From Callipepla californica brunnescens (lineage: Eukaryota > Chordata > Aves > Galliformes > Odontophoridae), in NCBI GenBank assembly GCA_023055505.1, contig JALIRH010000026.1, positions 7,393,591 through 7,457,590 on the forward strand: a stretch of 64,000 bases of DNA. The letters run 5' to 3'. The notes beneath the pieces were generated by a model. The model was not told where the DNA came from, searched no databases, and saw only the letters and a list, made by a program, of their open reading frames with translations. The translations under genes and the position numbers were made by a program. Positions 62,901 to 64,000 of the stretch are shown in pieces (position 1 is the first letter of the stretch; each line of letters opens with the position of its first letter).

Positions 62901-63080
62901 TTTAGTGAAGAATGGGGCAGGAGGCAGTTTGCTGCAGCAGGTGAGGATTCGGGTCATCGCAGACATCTGGCTCGTTCCTGTAGAACATTTCCTGTGGCTC
63001 AGGCCACAGCGCTGGAGCAAGTTACCAGTGGGAGCTGTGTGCAAGCCCCCAGAGCAGGTCATCCTAACGCTGCCACATAA
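32293..63080 (+). CDS. LARP1B: LARP1B, La-related protein 1B, 19 coding exons
   Basis: Cytoplasmic RNA-binding protein, paralogue of LARP1. LARP1 binds the cap and 5' TOP motif of ribosomal-protein mRNAs through its DM15 repeats; LARP1B is expected to act similarly but is less studied. The 19 coding exons are listed as separate entries. They total 3036 nt, 1011 residues plus stop, and every phase closes. Order of parts: Gly/Ala/Arg-rich N-terminus with [12 protein letters not shown] (58-69); [10 protein letters not shown] (113-122); Lys/Glu-rich low-complexity stretch; RG-rich tract (260-275); La motif (about 318-407) with [15 protein letters not shown]; acidic region; [12 protein letters not shown] and FYPVVKE; DM15 repeats (about 796-950); and a variable tail. 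The first-exon ATG is chosen because the frame spliced from it carries a motif shared with LARP1. A shorter protein like the usual human form would start downstream. It lies between ABHD18 and, by synteny, PGRMC2. Confidence 0.96.
35312..35826 (+). repeat. CR1 LINE fragment with reverse-transcriptase remnant
   Basis: The longest CR1 copy here, in LARP1B intron 1. A short frame at 35340-35522 still reads [20 protein letters not shown] then DDTK, the F-A-D-D catalytic motif of the CR1 reverse transcriptase. It is followed by 3' blocks up to GGTCCCTTCCAACCCGTACA. Stops and internal deletion make it inactive. Confidence 0.92.
36427..36488 (+). repeat. CR1 LINE 3' terminus
   Basis: GGTTGGACTGAGTGATCCTG, a CAACCTTGGTGG block and the terminal octamer repeat TTCTATGATTCTATGA. 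These identify a short CR1 3' end in forward orientation. Confidence 0.88.
38859..38920 (+). CDS. LARP1B: LARP1B coding exon 2
   Basis: Residues 87-107, [20 protein letters not shown] then K; basic. Acceptor TTTTTCAG, donor GTTTGT. Length 62 nt; its phase fits exon 1 (G+AA) and exon 3 exactly. Confidence 0.88.
39972..40031 (+). CDS. LARP1B: LARP1B coding exon 3
   Basis: Residues 108-127, [20 protein letters not shown], the conserved GDWPTP segment of LARP1 proteins. 60 nt, both boundaries phase 0. Acceptor TTTGCAG, donor GTAAGT. Confidence 0.95.
42691..42856 (+). CDS. LARP1B: LARP1B coding exon 4
   Basis: Residues 128-182: [20 protein letters not shown] followed by an Asn/Lys/Glu-rich stretch ending NNQRKK. 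Acceptor TATTTCAG, donor GTTCGT. Low complexity, as in this part of the family. Confidence 0.94.
44212..44355 (+). CDS. LARP1B: LARP1B coding exon 5
   Basis: Residues 183-230: [20 protein letters not shown], a Ser/Arg stretch, then HNNRRNETR. Acceptor TTCTTAAG, donor GTAAGT. KWVPL is conserved in LARP1 proteins. Confidence 0.95.
46677..46820 (+). CDS. LARP1B: LARP1B coding exon 6 with RG-rich tract
   Basis: Residues 231-278. A charged [13 protein letters not shown] region leads into [17 protein letters not shown] (259-275), a likely RNA-contacting and methylatable RG tract. Acceptor TTAAAG, donor GTATGC. Confidence 0.95.
47078..47246 (+). CDS. LARP1B: LARP1B coding exon 7 (start of La motif)
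   Basis: Residues 279-334: [20 protein letters not shown], then [20 protein letters not shown] and KEYIKRQ, the entry into the La motif. Acceptor TTTGAAG, donor GTAAGT. Confidence 0.97.
49180..49194 (+). repeat. (GT)n microsatellite
   Basis: Seven GT dinucleotides plus one G, in LARP1B intron 7. Confidence 0.85.
50951..51095 (+). CDS. LARP1B: LARP1B coding exon 8 (La motif core)
   Basis: Residues 335-383: [20 protein letters not shown], then [20 protein letters not shown] and on to LILE. The Y-Y-F-S-x-E-N-L and aromatic residues are the La-motif RNA-binding signature. Acceptor TCAACAG, donor GTAAAA. Confidence 0.98.
52776..52924 (+). repeat. CR1 LINE 3' fragment in LARP1B intron 8
   Basis: GTTGTCCAGGGAGATTGTGC, TCCTTGGATATGCTCAAAAC and GAGGTCCCTTCCGGTCTTCA are diverged CR1 blocks in forward orientation. 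Confidence 0.85.
53297..53471 (+). CDS. LARP1B: LARP1B coding exon 9
   Basis: Residues 384-441: [31 protein letters not shown], then [15 protein letters not shown]. It completes the La motif and the linker. Acceptor CCAACAG, donor GTAAAG. Confidence 0.97.
54199..54365 (+). CDS. LARP1B: LARP1B coding exon 10
   Basis: Residues 442-497: [20 protein letters not shown], then [20 protein letters not shown]. The [16 protein letters not shown] segment is a strongly conserved LARP1 block. Acceptor AATGCTAG, donor GTAAAA. Confidence 0.97.
54865..55242 (+). CDS. LARP1B: LARP1B coding exon 11
   Basis: Residues 498-623: a Pro then Glu/Gln-rich stretch, [42 protein letters not shown], and [20 protein letters not shown]. 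378 nt, both boundaries phase 0. Acceptor TTATTTAG, donor GTAATT. Confidence 0.97.
56841..56964 (+). CDS. LARP1B: LARP1B coding exon 12
   Basis: Residues 624-664: [20 protein letters not shown] and on to SELQK. The acceptor is a CAGCAG tandem (56838-56843), so the first Gln may be optional. Donor GTAAGT. Confidence 0.96.
57787..57992 (+). CDS. LARP1B: LARP1B coding exon 13
   Basis: Residues 665-733: a variable start with an Ala/Val stretch, then [20 protein letters not shown] and [12 protein letters not shown], the conserved TP-rich block before the DM15 region. Acceptor GATGTAG, donor GTAAAT. Confidence 0.96.
58381..58487 (+). CDS. LARP1B: LARP1B coding exon 14
   Basis: Residues 734-768: [20 protein letters not shown], then [15 protein letters not shown]. 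The basic RKRKTRH and CHVGWVMD segments are family-conserved. Acceptor GTCCTTAG, donor GTGAGA. Confidence 0.96.
59027..59187 (+). CDS. LARP1B: LARP1B coding exon 15 (DM15 start)
   Basis: Residues 769-822: a Ser-rich start, [20 protein letters not shown], then [20 protein letters not shown] and the beginning of the DM15 helical repeats. The acceptor is a CAGCAG tandem (59024-59029); donor GTAAGC. Confidence 0.97.
59618..59762 (+). CDS. LARP1B: LARP1B coding exon 16 (DM15)
   Basis: Residues 823-870: [20 protein letters not shown], then [20 protein letters not shown]. The FRFWSFFLR helix is the DM15 A/B repeat signature. Acceptor TTTTCAG, donor GTACGA. Confidence 0.98.
61566..61675 (+). CDS. 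LARP1B: LARP1B coding exon 17 (DM15)
   Basis: Residues 871-907: [20 protein letters not shown], then [17 protein letters not shown]. In LARP1 this [13 protein letters not shown] helix lines the cap-binding pocket; its basic and aromatic residues are kept. Acceptor TCTTCTAG, donor GTAATT. Confidence 0.98.
61771..61810 (+). repeat. 20-bp perfect tandem duplication
   Basis: AATTTAGTTTTTAAGAGTAC occurs twice, end to end, in the short intron before LARP1B exon 18. Confidence 0.92.
61919..62046 (+). CDS. LARP1B: LARP1B coding exon 18 (DM15)
   Basis: Residues 908-950: [20 protein letters not shown], then [20 protein letters not shown], closing the DM15 module. Acceptor GTCATTAG, donor GTGAGT. Confidence 0.98.
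62895..63080 (+). CDS. LARP1B: LARP1B terminal coding exon 19
   Basis: Residues 951-1011, opening [20 protein letters not shown] and ending GHPNAAT before TAA. The start matches the PPxSDExGRxR beginning of the LARP1B tail; the rest is variable, with scattered Ser/Ala/Arg. Acceptor TTTTCAG; phase 0 fits exon 18. A longer open frame here (62839-63195) is in another register and is a shadow. Confidence 0.88.
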   Translation, partial: PPFSEEWGRRQFAAAGEDSGHRRHLARSCRTFPVAQATALEQVTSGSCVQAPRAGHPNAAT

Positions 63081-63975
63081 TCAAGAGAAAGTGACGTACC
63101 AGAAAAATAGACTGAGCCTCGCACCTTTGAGAAGCAGCTTTTTTCATCGTTCTTTTTATTTGGAGTTCTCCAAGGTGAGCCAATCTAGTACATGATTAAA
63201 AGTACATGGGAAGACAAAGGATTACATTCTTTTTCATGGGATTAAGTTCCAAAACACCCTAGGAGAGTCGTTCTTGGTTTTGGGATCATCAGAAGGGTCC
63301 TAGGAAAGATTCATTGGCTTCAGTATTGCTTTCCTCAAGCTTCTGTTTACAAAAAAACTGCATTCCTAGCATACGCATAAAAAGTACTCTGGGGACGCCT
63401 TACATTTCAGCTCTTAAGAAAGGTATGGTATATCCATCTTACTGACTGCGCTTTCTTTGTCCCTTTGTTTATATTTTACCAAAGTAAAAAAAACCAACAT
63501 GATAATTTTGAATGTAAAGAAGGATCTATGTGATTGGTTTGCTTTTGAATCTATAACTTTAAAAAGTATGCTTTGTGTGAAAGTGCACTCGAGAATGTGC
63601 AGCTATATATGATACAGCATTGCTGGATTCTATTTAAAGACATAGTTTCTATTTTTTTTTTTTCACGTCTCCATAGTTAGTGTTAAGTATGGAGTTGAGT
63701 ACACATAACTGGGATAGTTTTGCGGATACTTCCTTCAGTACTGGTTCTTAATAAGCCCCAGTAAAATACAGGGAAAAATGGATCGCTAGATTCAGTGTCT
63801 TAAATTAACATCTAGCATCTGCAGTTGGAGCAGGTCATTAAAGTAGCTTCAGGTGATTTCTCATATGACGATAAAGCACTCTAACATGAGAGGCATCCAT
63901 TTTTTTTTTTTTTTTTTAAGATTCTTTTTTTCCTCTGTATTTCAAGGAATAAAAATTACTCTGGAAGGAAACTAA
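63081..63975 (+). other. LARP1B: LARP1B 3' UTR (end inferred)
   Basis: AT-rich noncoding sequence after the stop. The first AATAAA on this strand is at 63948-63953, followed by a T/G-containing stretch (GTGTTCCTTGT), so cleavage may fall close to the window edge. A poly-T run lies at 63900-63917. Confidence 0.5.
63900..63917 (+). repeat. poly-T run
   Basis: Eighteen thymines in the LARP1B 3' UTR, followed by further T-rich sequence. Confidence 0.85.
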
Positions 63976-63985
63976 GTGTTCCTTG
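63948..63985 (+). terminator. candidate LARP1B poly(A) signal
   Basis: AATAAA at 63948-63953, about 870 bases after the stop, with GTGTTCCTTGT at about 63976-63986. The window ends 14 bases later, so further signals downstream cannot be excluded. Confidence 0.5.
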
Positions 63986-64000
63986 TAAACTTGCTTTTTT

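Noticed and set aside
62839..63195. 118-codon frame at the LARP1B 3' end
   Set aside because: It is in a different register from the terminal LARP1B exon, which splices in phase at 62895 and ends at 63080.

Overview
The window is nuclear DNA from a bird, most likely a galliform such as chicken. The evidence is split genes with GT-AG introns of about 0.1-6 kb, two GC-rich CpG-island promoters in AT-rich surroundings, and interspersed repeats that are almost all degraded CR1 LINE pieces, with no recognisable SINEs. Three genes can be read exon by exon, and their order and orientation (MFSD8 reverse, ABHD18 forward, LARP1B forward) match the block on human 4q28. That block continues with PLK4 on the left and PGRMC2 on the right, both outside this window except perhaps the very end of PLK4.

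Layout. About 1-380: flank, with a possible forward-strand poly(A) signal of the convergent neighbour. About 380-9531 (reverse): MFSD8, 12 coding exons and 529 codons, a lysosomal membrane protein of the major facilitator superfamily (CLN7). 9270-9960: a shared CpG-island promoter. About 9700-29620 (forward): ABHD18, a noncoding first exon, 12 coding exons (462 residues) and a candidate 2.7-kb 3' UTR. It is an alpha/beta hydrolase with a visible Ser-Asp-His triad. 29640-31950: intergenic. 31960-32900: CpG island of LARP1B. 32293-63080 (forward): LARP1B, 19 coding exons (1011 residues), with an RG-rich tract, a La motif and C-terminal DM15 repeats. Its candidate poly(A) signal lies 47 bases before the window end.

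All three coding sequences were rebuilt by following splice sites. Exon phases close perfectly across all junctions, giving totals of 1590, 1389 and 3036 nt including stops. The genes do not form a pathway. They are neighbours, and only MFSD8 and ABHD18 share a promoter.

The most notable signal is an apparent minor-spliceosome (U12-type) AT-AC intron in ABHD18. It has a perfect ATATCCTT donor, a near-consensus branch site and an AC acceptor, and it is followed by a 28-nt microexon. Other observations are a five-codon uORF overlapping the ABHD18 start as TAATG, a CTCF-like site in the shared promoter, tandem NAGNAG acceptors in LARP1B, and a perfect intronic hairpin presenting AATAAA in its loop. 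I found no sign of a wholly new system.
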